Below, piece by piece: positions 10,637 through 19,591 of a DNA stretch of 64,000 nt; position 1 is the first letter of the stretch; the number at the start of each line of letters is the position of its first letter. The position numbers and the translations under genes were made by a program. The stretch is from Trichomonas vaginalis G3 (Eukaryota > Parabasalia > Trichomonadida > Trichomonadidae). Below the pieces are notes generated by a model. The model was not told where the DNA came from, made no database searches, and was given only the letters and a program-made list of their open reading frames with translations. The stretch lies in the NCBI RefSeq assembly GCF_026262505.1, contig NC_067206.1, positions 30,333,896-30,397,895 of the forward strand. The letters run 5' to 3'.

Positions 10637-11056
10637 ATGGCGAAATTCATCTCAGTCAACAAGTATATGTCAGGACTTAAAGAAGAACTAGACTCATTCA
10701 CATATTTGAATGTTTACTTCTACCATTTTGAAAAGTCTACATTTGACAAAGTTTGGAACATCGAACCAGTTAAGTTTGCTATTGTGACTAAAAATGGTGC
10801 GAAATTTGAAGACTTAGACATAGAAGGTTTGTTGACAGTCAAAGAAAGTTTTGACAGAAGGTTCTCAAACCTTAAAGAAGGCAAAGCATACAAACTTGTT
10901 ATACCTTATGAACCAAAGAAAGCAGACGACTATGAATATTATGAGTCTAAGATAGTTGAAGTTCAAGGTAAATTGGGTAAAAAGATTTTAGAGTCTAAGC
11001 CAGTGTTTGCTCCTAAAGAGGAAGAGAACATTGACATTGACCCAGAAATGTTCTAA
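10637..11056 (+). CDS. Small acidic-tailed protein, candidate ssDNA-binding protein
   Basis: A 139-residue protein directly downstream of the helicase, with a start behind TTTTTTATCCGATAGAAAAGATG. A mixed strand-rich body is followed by a charged linker and an acidic tail ending DIDPEMF. Acidic tails with a hydrophobic final residue are typical of ssDNA-binding proteins, where they contact partner enzymes. Polinton B has a similarly placed protein next to its polymerase (36723-37226) ending EEIDPEAL. The ssDNA-binding role is an inference from tail and context; no OB-fold motif can be confirmed by eye. Confidence 0.5.
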   Translation: MAKFISVNKYMSGLKEELDSFTYLNVYFYHFEKSTFDKVWNIEPVKFAIVTKNGAKFEDLDIEGLLTVKESFDRRFSNLKEGKAYKLVIPYEPKKADDYEYYESKIVEVQGKLGKKILESKPVFAPKEEENIDIDPEMF

Positions 11057-11072
11057 AAATAAAATTTTATTT

Positions 11073-11518
11073 TTACATGTCAAATTTCTTTTTCTCTGGC
11101 TCTGGTTCTTTCTTCTCTTCTTCTACTTTCTTTTCTTTCTTTTCTCTCTTCTTCTTCTCTGGTGGAGTTATGTCAAACTTCTCAGAACCATATTTTGTAA
11201 AAGTGCTTTGTCATTTAATAGCTCTTCTATTCTGTTTTCTATTTCATTTTCAAGAACAGCGCATGTGTCTTCTTTGCATTCTAAGAAGTTTTGTTGGACT
11301 TCATCTCTCCAAGAGGCGTCATCTCTGTCAACAAGTCTGTCATTGACAAATTTTAAGACTGCTCTGCTTAAGGTTTTATGGTTCTTGTCATATTCCCAGA
11401 AACAGAACTTTAGAACAAATTCACCTTTCTTGTTTACACTATGTAAGATTTTATGGTCGACAGATGTTTTGCTGTCGAAAAGCTTGTCTCGAATATAGAT
11501 AGCGAAATCGCTAGACAT
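11073..11518 (-). pseudogene. Lys/Glu-tailed small protein region
   Basis: Minus-strand gene between the helicase cluster and the packaging ATPase. It begins MSSDFAIYIRDKLFDSK at 11518 and its far end is a strongly charged Lys/Glu/Pro tail. The middle is helical (NRIEELLNDKALLQNMV). The counterpart in A' is at 57981-58429. Start-proximal sequence on the minus strand is TTTTTATCTTTTAGGAAATG, matching the element's motif. No family recognised. As part of the fossil the frame is not continuous. Confidence 0.5.
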
Positions 11519-11554
11519 TTCCTAAAAGATAAAAATTTTAATTTTTCTAAAAAT

Positions 11555-12416
11555 ATGTTAGAAAAAAAGTTTGCTGACATTGACAAAAAATTTGAGAATG
11601 TTTTAAATAAGAACAAGAGGAAGTTGGAAAATGCTCAGATAAAACCCATACATGACAAGTTCTTATTTGCTCAGAATGGTATAACAGGTCTAATCGCACC
11701 ACCTGGGTCGGGTAAGACTTTCACTTATCTTAAAATGGCTGCACAACAACAAGAACTAGATGAGAAGAAACCCATTCTATGAGTTAGTAGTCATTTGTAG
11801 TACTTCTGGTCAATTTGACCAAACCGTCAATTCGTTCAAAGATATTATAAAAAAGTCTAAGTTAGTATCTATAAAAGACTCTGAGTTGTTAGATTGGATA
11901 AAGAAGTACCAAAGAAGAGTTTTGAAGTACAATGCTATAAATGAGTATGTCAATTCTAAGTTTAAAGACCCAAATGAGGAAATGCAGAGAATATTAGAGA
12001 AGAAACACTTCAGAAACAAACAGAAAGAGATAGAATACATTTCGAAGAAATTGCAATCTTACGATTGGAAGACTTACCCTCACAGATGTCTTCTTATCTT
12101 AGATGACTTTGCTTCTCATCCTTTGTTAAAGAACAGAGAACAAGACATGTGTCGAATTCTCAAGAAGCTCAGACACTTTAACATTTCAGTTGTCATTTGT
12201 GTACAGACAGCAAAGAGTTTAAGTAAGGATGTAAAGAGAATACTTACTGATATCATACTTTTCCCCGGATTGTCCGAAGACGATTTCATGGAACTTATGA
12301 AAGAGTCCATGGCAGGTAAGTTTGACAGACATGAACTATGGAGAAGTACAAAGTCATACAAGACCCTCATACTTCTTTCAGAATTCACATCTACGCGAAC
12401 AAAGTTCAAATTGTAA
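11555..12416 (+). pseudogene. Genome-packaging ATPase region (A32/FtsK-HerA type)
   Basis: The start at 11555 (MLEKKFADIDKKFENVL) follows an AT-rich spacer. The region shows Walker A GLIAPPGSGKT, Walker B CLLILDDFAS, and the downstream block RHFNISVVICVQTAKSLSKD that is characteristic of the A32-like packaging ATPases of Polintons, poxviruses and adenovirus-like viruses. The enzyme would drive DNA into the capsid. B carries a relative on the minus strand at 45146-46038, and A' a decayed copy at 58465-59334. The fossil copy is broken. Confidence 0.75.
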
Positions 12417-12442
12417 AAAGTCAAGCGTAAAAATGTAAGTGT

Positions 12443-12523
12443 TTGAGTCTTAGTCTGTTGTGGTGCTGGGGCTGTCGGTTCTTCTGGCTTTGGAATGGAC
12501 TCGGTTGGTGGTACGTCGGACAT
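12443..12523 (-). pseudogene. Duplicated N-terminus of the PPTESIPKPEE gene
   Basis: From 12523 the minus strand reads MSDVPPTESIPKPEEPTAPA, nearly the same as the start of the real gene at 14837 (MTDVPPTESIPKPEEPKA). Only the beginning is present; it then runs into the antisense of the ATPase 3' end. Together with the repeat array next to it and a short copy of the beginning of the plus-strand gene on the other side (about 12932-12980), it marks a duplicated divergent promoter segment. Confidence 0.6.
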
Positions 12524-12533
12524 TCGTTTGTGT

Positions 12534-12912
12534 CCTGTCGGAAGGAAGAACTTTTCCTGTCGGAAGGAAGAACTTTTCCTGTCGGAAGGAAGAACTTTTC
12601 CTGTCGGAAGGAAGAACTTTTCCTGTCGGAAGGAAGAACTTTTCCTGTCGGAAGGAAGAACTTTTCCTGTTGGAAGGAAAATATTTTCCTGTCGGAAAGA
12701 AAAACTTTTCCTGTCGGAAAGAAAAACTTTTCCTGTCGGAAAGAAAAATTTTTCCTGTCGGAAAGAAAAATTTTTCCTGTCGGAAAGAAAAATTTTTCCT
12801 GTCGGAAGGAAAATTTTTTCCTGTTGGAAGGAAAATTTTTTCCTGTTGGAAGGAAAATTTTTTCCTGTTGGAAGGAAAAACTTTTCCTGTTGGAAGGAAA
12901 AACTTTTCCTGT
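12534..12912. repeat. 22-bp minisatellite, about 17 copies
   Basis: Tandem units of the form TTTTCCTGTCGGAAGGAAGAA(C) run with a strict 22-bp period, drifting to GGAAAGAAAAA and GGAAGGAAAATT variants. Each unit has a small inverted pair, TTTTCC then GGAAGGAAAA. Because 22 is not a multiple of three and the unit lacks stops, five of the six frames stay open, giving several long overlapping open frames that are shadows and not genes. The array lies between two divergent gene starts. Related arrays are at 14838-14990 (short) and 59441-59896 (A'). Confidence 0.85.
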
Positions 12913-13014
12913 CGGAAGGAAGGACTCGGAATGTCAGAAGGATTTGACAAGACAATTTACCTTATAGAGCTACCTGAGCCATCTGACTTTCACAAAAGAC
13001 CAAAAATAAACGCT

Positions 13015-13625
13015 TTACATGTATTTTTCAGCAACTTCGTCAAATAATTTTATAGCTTTATCTATCTCATCTACTTCAAACGTTTCTTTACCTTTTATGG
13101 GAGCACCATACCTTTTCTCAAAAACTTCAAGCAGTTCTGTTTCAGCAGCTCTCATATCATTTACAAACACAACCTTGACTCTATTGACTATACTGTCATA
13201 TCTTTGAGTTATATTATATGTTCTTCCTATCTTATATCTCTTTGTATTGAAGTCCTTCGGTTTCTGAACGATGTAAAGTAAGCCTTCACTGCAACGTTCC
13301 GTATCGAAGAACCATATGTTATGAAATTATATCCAACAACTGGGTCTAACCATAACAAAACTATTGGTATAAGACTTTTGTCAATGAGATATGCTGTAGT
13401 TCCACAGAATCTTACCGATATCATAAGCTCAGGATTTCTTGTCAAAATTTTCTGAGTTGAAGCAATTCCAACCCAATGCCATGTTTTCTTTCCAAATGGT
13501 GATATAATGTCTGACAAAGAATATTTGTTGTATTTCTTTGAGTATCTTACGTTTAAATCACCTATTCTAACCACTTTGGTCTCATTGTCTATCTTTTTAA
13601 CTGTTTCAAACTCAGTGTTTGTCAT
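13015..13625 (-). pseudogene. KilA-N plus T5orf172 protein region
   Basis: The A' copy (59970-60581) is an open 203-residue frame and defines the product; this copy is a broken fossil of the same gene. The N-terminal half is KilA-N-like (YSLSDI followed by a WV...S..ILTRNPEL stretch and LIDKSLIPIVLLWLDP). The C-terminal half is T5orf172-like, a GIY-YIG-related nuclease fold. Such two-domain proteins are common in large DNA viruses and phages and probably bind and cut DNA. Confidence 0.65.
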
Positions 13626-13689
13626 TTCCTGTTCTTACATACAAAATAAAAAAAAATATTTTAAAAAAACTAGCGTTAATTTTATTTTT

Positions 13690-13795
13690 TCTATCTTGTA
13701 TAAAAGATATGATTTCATAGAGTTTTTTTACGAAGTGTCAAAGTTCACTTCGTCAAAAAAATACAGTTATATCATGAAATTTGGTCATTTTTTTC
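13690..13795. promoter_or_regulatory. Leader with ACGAAGTG/CACTTCGT hairpin
   Basis: Between the KilA-N gene and the 13796 start lies TTTTTTTACGAAGTG, eight bases, CACTTCGTCAAAAAAA, a short hairpin flanked by T and A runs, followed by TATATCATGAAATTTGGTCA. The same module occurs three more times in A' (about 61170, 61486 and 61715), where it has become part of a repeat field. A terminator or promoter role is possible; the T-run would suit either. Confidence 0.45.
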
Positions 13796-13984
13796 ATGTC
13801 AGAAGACTCGAAGGTGCAACACTTCCAAAATACCGACGAACTCAGAAGAGCAGCATGGCAGTATGTTCTTGACAACTTCTTTGAGTTCTCCAGGTACACC
13901 TTGGAAAATGCTGAAGAACTCCGACACAGAGAATTTGGAGAAATTGCGCTCCAATACTACCTTGACAAACAAAGGGTAAAATAA
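13796..13984 (+). CDS. 62-residue helical small protein
   Basis: Start chosen at 13796 (MSEDSKVQHFQNTDELRRAAW), after GGTCATTTTTTTC, which fits an Inr-like TCATT. The product is almost fully helical and charged. No family recognised. It opens a run of small plus-strand genes (13796, 14021) specific to Polinton A. Confidence 0.5.
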   Translation: MSEDSKVQHFQNTDELRRAAWQYVLDNFFEFSRYTLENAEELRHREFGEIALQYYLDKQRVK

Positions 13985-14020
13985 GACTAAAAACTTAACG
14001 TTTAAAAAGTGACATTTTTA

Positions 14021-14221
14021 ATGAGCTCCGAGTCACCGAGAAAACTTGGTCAGATGTTAGCAGCTTACTTCCCTGAGGAGGATGGAAGCGTTACATACGT
14101 AAGGTTCAAAAACAACGAACCTGGAATTGCGTACCAAATTCGCAATTACATGACCGTGGAAGAGTACGAAAGGTTCCTACAAGAGAAACCAGCTCTAAAC
14201 AACTCAGAAAAGAAAGAATAA
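14021..14221 (+). CDS. 66-residue unknown small protein
   Basis: Start at 14021 (MSSESPRKLGQMLAAYFPEE), chosen over an upstream in-frame ATG that lacks a leader. Contains a short strand-rich part (VTYVRFKNNEPGIAYQI) followed by a charged helix. Codon use is more GC-rich than in the surrounding Polinton genes, as for the genes up to about 16800, hinting that this block was acquired separately. Function unknown. Confidence 0.5.
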   Translation: MSSESPRKLGQMLAAYFPEEDGSVTYVRFKNNEPGIAYQIRNYMTVEEYERFLQEKPALNNSEKKE

Positions 14222-14249
14222 AAAGTTTAACTCGTAATTGTTTATTTTT

Positions 14250-14837
14250 TTACTTGTATGGGCAAGCTGCAAGAATGAAGTCGACTATCTCAGTCTTTGT
14301 CTTGACGAGCTGGACGGCTCTTGCGAGTATGTCTGTTTTGCGGTCTCCAGCTGGTGTCTGACCTTCGTAATTGCGCATGTTCTTGAGAGCTCCAACTGTA
14401 AATGGCTGTAAGATGAAGAGTCTCTCAGACTGCTTGAGGTAGTCGTCTCTGTCTTTGACCGAATCTGTGGTACGAGTCGAATCGGTCGATTTGAGGGAAG
14501 AGACTGAAAGCCTGTCATCTTCCATTGGAGCTGTAGCATACTCTTTGCGTAAGCGGTTCAGAGCTTCTTCGAAGTCTTGGTCTCTCTTCGATTGGGATTG
14601 AGATTGGAATTGCTGGGGTGGAGCTTGCTGGAACATCCAAGGGGTTGGGGAAGTAAGGCATAGGTTGAGGAGGGTAGTTCGGGAAGCCTTGTGGTGGGTA
14701 GTAACCTTGAGGTGGAAATTGGTAGTAATACGGAGGTACTTGCTGGAACTGAGGTACTTGCTGGAACTGAGGTGCAGGGGCTGTGCTTTAGGTTCTTCTG
14801 GTTTGGGAATGGACTCGGTTGGTGGGACGTCAGTCAT
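14250..14837 (-). CDS. Pro/Gln/Ser-rich protein with helical C-terminus
   Basis: Starts at 14837 (MTDVPPTESIPKPEEPKA). The N-terminal 100 residues are low-complexity (Ser-Lys-Tyr and Gln-Ser tracts), followed by an acidic/basic helical domain and a final segment IVDFILAACPYK. Not recognised. Divergent from the gene at 14974 across a short spacer with relics of the 22-bp minisatellite. Its first 30 codons were duplicated to 12443-12523 and again in A' near 59360-59420. Confidence 0.5.
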   Translation of the reverse strand: MTDVPPTESIPKPEEPKAQPLHLSSSKYLSSSKYLRITTNFHLKVTTHHKASRTTLLNLCLTSPTPWMFQQAPPQQFQSQSQSKRDQDFEEALNRLRKEYATAPMEDDRLSVSSLKSTDSTRTTDSVKDRDDYLKQSERLFILQPFTVGALKNMRNYEGQTPAGDRKTDILARAVQLVKTKTEIVDFILAACPYK

Positions 14838-14973
14838 CTGTTTGTGTCCTGTCGGAAGGAAAAACTTTTTCTGAAGTTCGACCAAAAAGTTCTCAATTTT
14901 CGAAAATTTGAATGGTTTACGGACGAACAACAGGAAAATTTTTCCAGTTGTCGGGAAAATATTTTCCTGTCGG
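14838..14973. repeat. Divergent spacer with minisatellite relics and a shared 60-bp insert
   Basis: Holds two or three degenerate copies of the 22-bp unit and a segment around CTCAATTTTCGAAAATTTGA. The same roughly 60-bp segment is embedded in the A' array (about 59620-59690) but not in the 12534-12912 array. The three arrays therefore exchanged sequence after duplication. Confidence 0.6.
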
Positions 14974-15360
14974 ATGGAAGAACTTGGAATGCAAGAAAGA
15001 CTTGACGAGGCAATTTACCTAATTGAAATTAACGACTGCTTAAAAGACTACTTGCGCAAGGTAATGAAGCCCAAGGTCAAGTTCATCTCTATTTCTGGAA
15101 GGTCTACACTTCAGCTCGAGACTTCGACTGGAATTCCAATTCAAATACCAGTCGGGACAGCCTACAATGACATAAAGGACGCCAAAAGAGAAGCTCTTGT
15201 TAAGTTCCTAAACAAACGTCCTTGGATAAAAATACCAAACAAGGAGAACCCCCTACCCCATATGAAATTGGCAATTCAGTCTCTCCTTCACTTCTCGGGT
15301 CAGCCGTTCTACATAACCTGTGAAGGCGACATTCAGCCAGTTCTTCAGCCAGTTCAGTAA
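14974..15360 (+). CDS. 128-residue unknown protein
   Basis: Start set at 14974 (MEELGMQERLDEAIYLIEIND). The body alternates strands and helices (KVKFISISGRSTLQLETS, then a lysine-rich helix with REALVKFLNKRPW) and it ends in a Gln/Val tail. Not recognised; the compact strand-helix pattern could be a small nucleic-acid-binding fold, but nothing in sight proves it. Its first codons are duplicated next to the 12534 array. Confidence 0.5.
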   Translation: MEELGMQERLDEAIYLIEINDCLKDYLRKVMKPKVKFISISGRSTLQLETSTGIPIQIPVGTAYNDIKDAKREALVKFLNKRPWIKIPNKENPLPHMKLAIQSLLHFSGQPFYITCEGDIQPVLQPVQ

Positions 15361-15401
15361 ACATCTCATTTTAACTTCACTTTTTTTATGTTTTTACGCA
15401 T

Positions 15402-15461
15402 ATGAAGAAGAAGCCTTCTGGTAAGTTTCTTATAGCCATCTATATGGCACGCTTTGAGTAA
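15402..15461 (+). CDS. 19-residue possible peptide
   Basis: MKKKPSGKFLIAIYMARFE, with the leader TTTTTACGCATATG similar to the element's start motif. It is very short and could be chance, but it sits alone in a 120-base gap between two genes that each have a clear leader. Confidence 0.25.
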   Translation: MKKKPSGKFLIAIYMARFE

Positions 15462-15482
15462 AAACATTTTTTTCATTTTTGA

Positions 15483-16067
15483 ATGAAGCAAGTTAAATTC
15501 GTCCCACACCAAACTCAATGGACCGATGAAGAGTTTCAAGCTATGGTTGAAGATGTTGAGAACGACATAGACGGCGAACTTGAAGGAGCTCAAATCACAA
15601 TTGCAACCAAAATTGCAGAAGTCAAGGAACAGATAGCTCCACTTAAAGCTACCAAAGCTACTCTTGACCTCATGGATAGTTACCGTTTAGATGTCAAGAG
15701 TGGAATAAGACAATTAAAATTAAAACTTCTAAACTACGAAGCTATACTCCAAAAGTTAGCAGAAATGAGAAGACTTTACCAGAGCTACTTACATGTAAGG
15801 GACTTACCTTCAAGCAGTCCGACCAAAGATGAATTTGTTGACATTGTCCCAATTTTGTCCGAAAGTCAGCTCAGATGTTTCGAACTGCTCCCAACATATC
15901 CAGAATATGAACGTTTGCCTGAACTCTTCCGCAATCTCAAAAAACGTTTTTTGGTTCTCATGTTCGAAACTTTTATCGGAAGAGACAACAAACGTTCAGA
16001 AGAAGAACAAGATATTATTTTAAACTTGTTGTATGACTTAACCGTCATAACAAGCTTTTTGAAGTAA
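15483..16067 (+). CDS. 194-residue coiled-coil protein
   Basis: Starts at 15483 (MKQVKFVPHQTQWTDEEF) after TTTTTTTCATTTTTGA, an Inr-like TCATTT. Acidic N-terminus, then a heptad-rich helix (IATKIAEVKEQIAPLKATKA), a Tyr/Leu-rich middle and a hydrophobic helical C-terminus (ILNLLYDLTVITSFLK). Probably structural or a multimerising adaptor. Family unknown; specific to A. Confidence 0.5.
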   Translation: MKQVKFVPHQTQWTDEEFQAMVEDVENDIDGELEGAQITIATKIAEVKEQIAPLKATKATLDLMDSYRLDVKSGIRQLKLKLLNYEAILQKLAEMRRLYQSYLHVRDLPSSSPTKDEFVDIVPILSESQLRCFELLPTYPEYERLPELFRNLKKRFLVLMFETFIGRDNKRSEEEQDIILNLLYDLTVITSFLK

Positions 16068-16099
16068 AACCGTCATTCTCAAACCACTTCATTTTTTCG

Positions 16100-16794
16100 A
16101 TGTCCGAACAAGCACCGAAGCCAAACTCAATGGCAGATGTCCTTTCAAGGTTGCCAGACAAGCGCCCAGTTCAAATTCAAATTGCCCAATTGAACGCTCA
16201 TCTGACAAACACCATTAAGACTATCCAAAGTAGTCTTATGGAAGAGATAACCAATCTCAAAGTCGAAGTCCTCACGAACCAAGCTTCCAATAAGAAAGTC
16301 CTGAACGATTTCGCGGAAACCTTGCGCCAATACAACATAGAGAACCAAAACCTTGCCAGACTCATCTACCGTTTCTTCGAAGAGATAGACGCCATCTGGA
16401 AGGTACTCGGAAAGGACAGAACATGCAACACCGTACTTCGTGAGTACCAAATTGAAGAAGGAATTTTCGAGGAAGAAGAGAAACACGAAGAAGAAGAGGA
16501 AGAAGAAGAGAAACACGAAGAAAAGGAAGTTTGGGCAACCCTTGTTGCGATGACGGTTATGAAATTTCCCAGCCCTACCCATACAAAATCCGCAACAAGG
16601 AGACCGGCAAGGTTCTTACCCCAGTCCTCAACAACTTGGGACACTTGAGCCTTACCCTTCGGAATTACGGTACAATTTCCATGGGAAGGCTTGTCGGTAT
16701 GCAATGGGTTCCAAATCCAAACAAGAAGACGAAGGTCAGACACATTGACGGTGACAAGCTCAACAACCGTAAGGAGAACCTCGAGTGGTTCTAA
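16100..16794 (+). pseudogene. Coiled-coil protein followed by an HNH-type domain
   Basis: The plus strand begins MSEQAPKPNSMADVLSRLPD, has a coiled coil and an acidic Glu/Lys/His tract, and further on carries an HNH-type region (PYPYKIRNKETGKVL, MGRLVGMQWVPNP, VRHIDGDKLNNRKENLEWF). The HNH part resembles Polinton B's protein at 31364-31765. HNH enzymes nick or cut DNA; in viral settings they often act as homing enzymes. The region is a fossil, so only parts are described. Inr-like TTCATTTTTTCG precedes the start. Confidence 0.55.
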
Positions 16795-16843
16795 GAGTAA
16801 AAAAATTTTATTTTAGGGGGAAACCCCGAGTAAATTTAGGTGT

Positions 16844-17107
16844 TTATTTGGATAAGTATGTTAAATTAATGGTCATTTGCAAAATTAGTTCCTGACCTCT
16901 GAATTGAACTCTTTCGTCATCCCAGTTGCGTAGGAGGTCGTCCCAGAGGAGTTGGTAGAATTGCCAATCCAAGGACGATTTGTCCTCCCAGGCATTGAGG
17001 ATGTACTGCTCGTAGAGTCTCATGACCTCTGCCTTGCACCAGACACCCTCTCCCTTGGAAAGTAAGGCTTCTTCGAAGTGCTCGAATGCGATTGGCTGCG
17101 TGACCAT
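16844..17107 (-). CDS. 87-residue Trp-rich small protein
   Basis: Start at 17107 (MVTQPIAFEHFEEALLSKGEG). The sequence is unusually rich in Trp and acidic residues (WQFYQLLWDDLLRNWDDERV), which suggests a compact helical binding protein. It is divergent from the 17138 gene across 30 bases. Not recognised. Confidence 0.4.
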   Translation of the reverse strand: MVTQPIAFEHFEEALLSKGEGVWCKAEVMRLYEQYILNAWEDKSSLDWQFYQLLWDDLLRNWDDERVQFRGQELILQMTINLTYLSK

Positions 17108-17137
17108 CTGAAATGACACTTTTTGTCCGTTTGGTCA

Positions 17138-17476
17138 ATGTTTGTGTCTCGTGCCATAGTCGACGAAAATACAGACAAACAGGTTATATATGAGTTTGAG
17201 ACCAAGAATGGTGTAACTCGACCTGTCCGATTCAAAGACTCCGAGGGCGACCATGAAATTAAACGGAAATTAGCTAGGAAGGAATATAAAATGGACTGGT
17301 TGCCACCACCTCCACCTCCACCACCTTTACCTGTTCCTCAAGTAAATAAGCCTTTCCGTTCCCAAGAATTCCCACATTTAATTCAAATTCGAATAAAAAT
17401 TTTTTATTTCATGCAATGTTTTATTTCTGTGCCGTCTTCAAGTATTCCCCAGTACTTTCGCTTGGAGAGGACATGA
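17138..17476 (+). CDS. Polyproline-tailed small protein
   Basis: I take the ATG at 17138 (MFVSRAIVDENTDKQVIYEF). A strand-rich N-terminal half is followed by a run of eight prolines and a PVPQVNKPF tail; the last part overlaps the end of the polymerase gene in opposite orientation, so the true end is less certain. Polyproline tails commonly recruit host SH3, profilin or actin regulators; that is speculation here. Confidence 0.4.
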   Translation: MFVSRAIVDENTDKQVIYEFETKNGVTRPVRFKDSEGDHEIKRKLARKEYKMDWLPPPPPPPPLPVPQVNKPFRSQEFPHLIQIRIKIFYFMQCFISVPSSSIPQYFRLERT

Positions 17477-19557
17477 ACTTCGGTGAAAATTTTGTCCAAT
17501 TTGAATTGACCCATCTTTTCACCGACTAAACCCATTTCAATGAGTTTGTTATAGCCTTCTTCGTTCGTCATGAGTGCATCGATGTTCTCATAGTAAACCT
17601 TCACTTTGGATTTAACTTCCGAGAAGAATTTGTTGTAGTTGTCAAGGACTGCCTTTGCGAACTGAGGATAAGACCAATGTTCGACAATAGGTTTTACTGT
17701 GGTTACTAAGCCATTTTGACCTTCGGTGAACTCGTACTTCAAAACAAAAGGAGAAAACCTTTCAACAAAGTTGTCGACCTTCTCATAGTGTTTACTCTTC
17801 ATCTTTTGAGGTTTCTTAATGGAATATCCCCATGTCGAATTCATAAGCAATTTGAGTGTCATTGCAAGTTTGGGGTTTGAAGCTTTCCTAATATCATACA
17901 TTTGTTGTATGACTTTTCCAACTGTATAGTTCCTTCCCGGGAACTCACCGTCTTCGTTTGGAATTCCAGTCGGAATATATTGGACGAACCTCATGTACGC
18001 AGCGTTAAGGTCGACATAGTATATTTTTTCATATGAGTCGAACTTGTCGCATCCAATGGGTCCGGTTCGTGGAAATTCAAGTGAGTCTCTTATCTTCTGA
18101 GAAACTTCGCCTGCTATCTCATAAACATCGTCGAAGCAACCTGTTTCATATAAAATTTTCTGACCTAACTCAGATGCTCTCCAATACAATTTGACGTCGA
18201 TTGGATTTCTCAATGGAAGTTTGTTTATAGCATCTTGAAGTTCTTGCAACCTCATTGGAAGTTCTTCTGGTTCAGGTTGGTATCCGAACAATCCAACTCC
18301 TTTTGGAGCTGTGTACTTCTTTTGTGCTATAACTTTGTCCGGAACAACTTTTGGTCTTACCAACAATGAAAAGTTTGTTTCGTCTTTTGGTACAAAAGTT
18401 TCTGTCAGCTTGTCATCTGGAATTGGTTCCAACAAACCTTTCTCGAAAAGAATGTTAACAGCTCTGACAATGTTGCACTTGCCTTTTCCGAACAATGGGT
18501 TTGTAAGACTTTCGTTCAACATGAAGTGGTTGTGGACAATTACAATCTTCAACCATGGTAAGTCTTTGTCAACAACATAGTCGTCATGTGAAGAACCTTT
18601 AGCTGTAGGTATGTTGACTCGGATATTGACATTTGCCAACGGTGCAATTTTTGACAATTGACCTCTGAGCATGTACCTTGTCTTCACACATGACTCAAGA
18701 TACTTCATCTTCTCATCTGTAACAAGACCAGAGTTCCTGAGACATGTAAGAATACAAGGTTCATTGACAATTGTTTCAATTGAATTGTAAATTCCATACC
18801 TTGTCAGGTTAATGTCAGACTTATTTCTGAACGGGAAATACCCAGCATGTTGTCTGACTGCTTGAGGGTTAGGTTGGTACCATTCAAACTTCACGCTTGC
18901 AATTCCTTCAATTGCATTCAAAATGTCTGAGTCGGAGTCAACCATTTGTTCTCTCTTTGTAGTCTTGAAAGCGTCAAGAAGTTGTGCGGCTGTTGTGACA
19001 TTGCCATGTGCATAGTATATATGACCATCTAAATCTGTTACGGTTAGTCTGAGATTGTATCCTTTCTTATTTCCGTCTTGTATGGCAGCAAGTACACCCA
19101 TGAAGCCTTCTTTGTTCTTTCCTTCGTCAAAGTTTACTGTAAAGGTTCGACCTGAACCAATTTTACTTCTAACCTCGCGATACTTCTCATATGCATATCT
19201 TGTTCTTTCCATGGGAGCATGTGCGTCTTCACCTTTTCCTTTTTTCCTCCTCAAAGGATGCAATTGTTCGTCATGTTTCCAGTAGAATCTGGCAAAGCCG
19301 TCGTGTCCTTCAACTTGAGGTTCACTAACATCGAAAGGCATGTCCATAAGACGCTCTTCTTCTAACCTCTCTAGTCTGTTTGGATAATTTGCGCGTGCCG
19401 TTTCCAATTCCATTTCGTAGCGAAGACCAGACAGTTTGTCATAGACTTTTATGGGTCTTCCCTTCCTATATTTAAACTTTTTCGAAACTCTCCAACCATA
19501 TCTTTCTAACTCTGCTTTTATTTTAGCAGACCTTCTATCCATTCTATACGGGGGCAT
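17404..19557 (-). CDS. Family B DNA polymerase (protein-primed type) of Polinton A
   Basis: A 717-residue frame. The palm motifs are visible in order: motif A in YYVDLNAAYMRFVQYIP, motif B in LLMNSTWGYSIKKP and the motif C region around VYYENIDALM. The N-terminal 350 residues are family-specific, beginning MPPYRMDRRSAKIKAELER. Polymerases of this class copy the linear Polinton genome using a terminal protein primer. I recognise only polymerase motifs here, whereas the B-family enzyme also shows exonuclease motifs. The start follows TTTTTATTTTTATAAAAATG. Related sequence in A' begins at about 63372. Confidence 0.7.
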   Translation of the reverse strand: MPPYRMDRRSAKIKAELERYGWRVSKKFKYRKGRPIKVYDKLSGLRYEMELETARANYPNRLERLEEERLMDMPFDVSEPQVEGHDGFARFYWKHDEQLHPLRRKKGKGEDAHAPMERTRYAYEKYREVRSKIGSGRTFTVNFDEGKNKEGFMGVLAAIQDGNKKGYNLRLTVTDLDGHIYYAHGNVTTAAQLLDAFKTTKREQMVDSDSDILNAIEGIASVKFEWYQPNPQAVRQHAGYFPFRNKSDINLTRYGIYNSIETIVNEPCILTCLRNSGLVTDEKMKYLESCVKTRYMLRGQLSKIAPLANVNIRVNIPTAKGSSHDDYVVDKDLPWLKIVIVHNHFMLNESLTNPLFGKGKCNIVRAVNILFEKGLLEPIPDDKLTETFVPKDETNFSLLVRPKVVPDKVIAQKKYTAPKGVGLFGYQPEPEELPMRLQELQDAINKLPLRNPIDVKLYWRASELGQKILYETGCFDDVYEIAGEVSQKIRDSLEFPRTGPIGCDKFDSYEKIYYVDLNAAYMRFVQYIPTGIPNEDGEFPGRNYTVGKVIQQMYDIRKASNPKLAMTLKLLMNSTWGYSIKKPQKMKSKHYEKVDNFVERFSPFVLKYEFTEGQNGLVTTVKPIVEHWSYPQFAKAVLDNYNKFFSEVKSKVKVYYENIDALMTNEEGYNKLIEMGLVGEKMGQFKLDKIFTEVHVLSKRKYWGILEDGTEIKHCMK

Positions 19558-19591
19558 TTTTATAAAAATAAAAAAATGTTTTTTCTTTACT

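Noticed and set aside
12534-12912. CRISPR-like array
   Set aside because: Units are directly adjacent with no unique spacers, and this is eukaryotic element DNA; it is a minisatellite.
12116-13047. Five long overlapping open frames on both strands (up to 279 residues) rich in FPVGRK or FLPTGK repeats
   Set aside because: They follow from a stop-free 22-bp tandem unit that cycles through the frames; the ends are antisense of the ATPase or fragments of other genes.
18311-18580. Plus-strand frame inside the polymerase gene
   Set aside because: Shadow on the opposite strand; polymerase motifs and leader support the minus frame.
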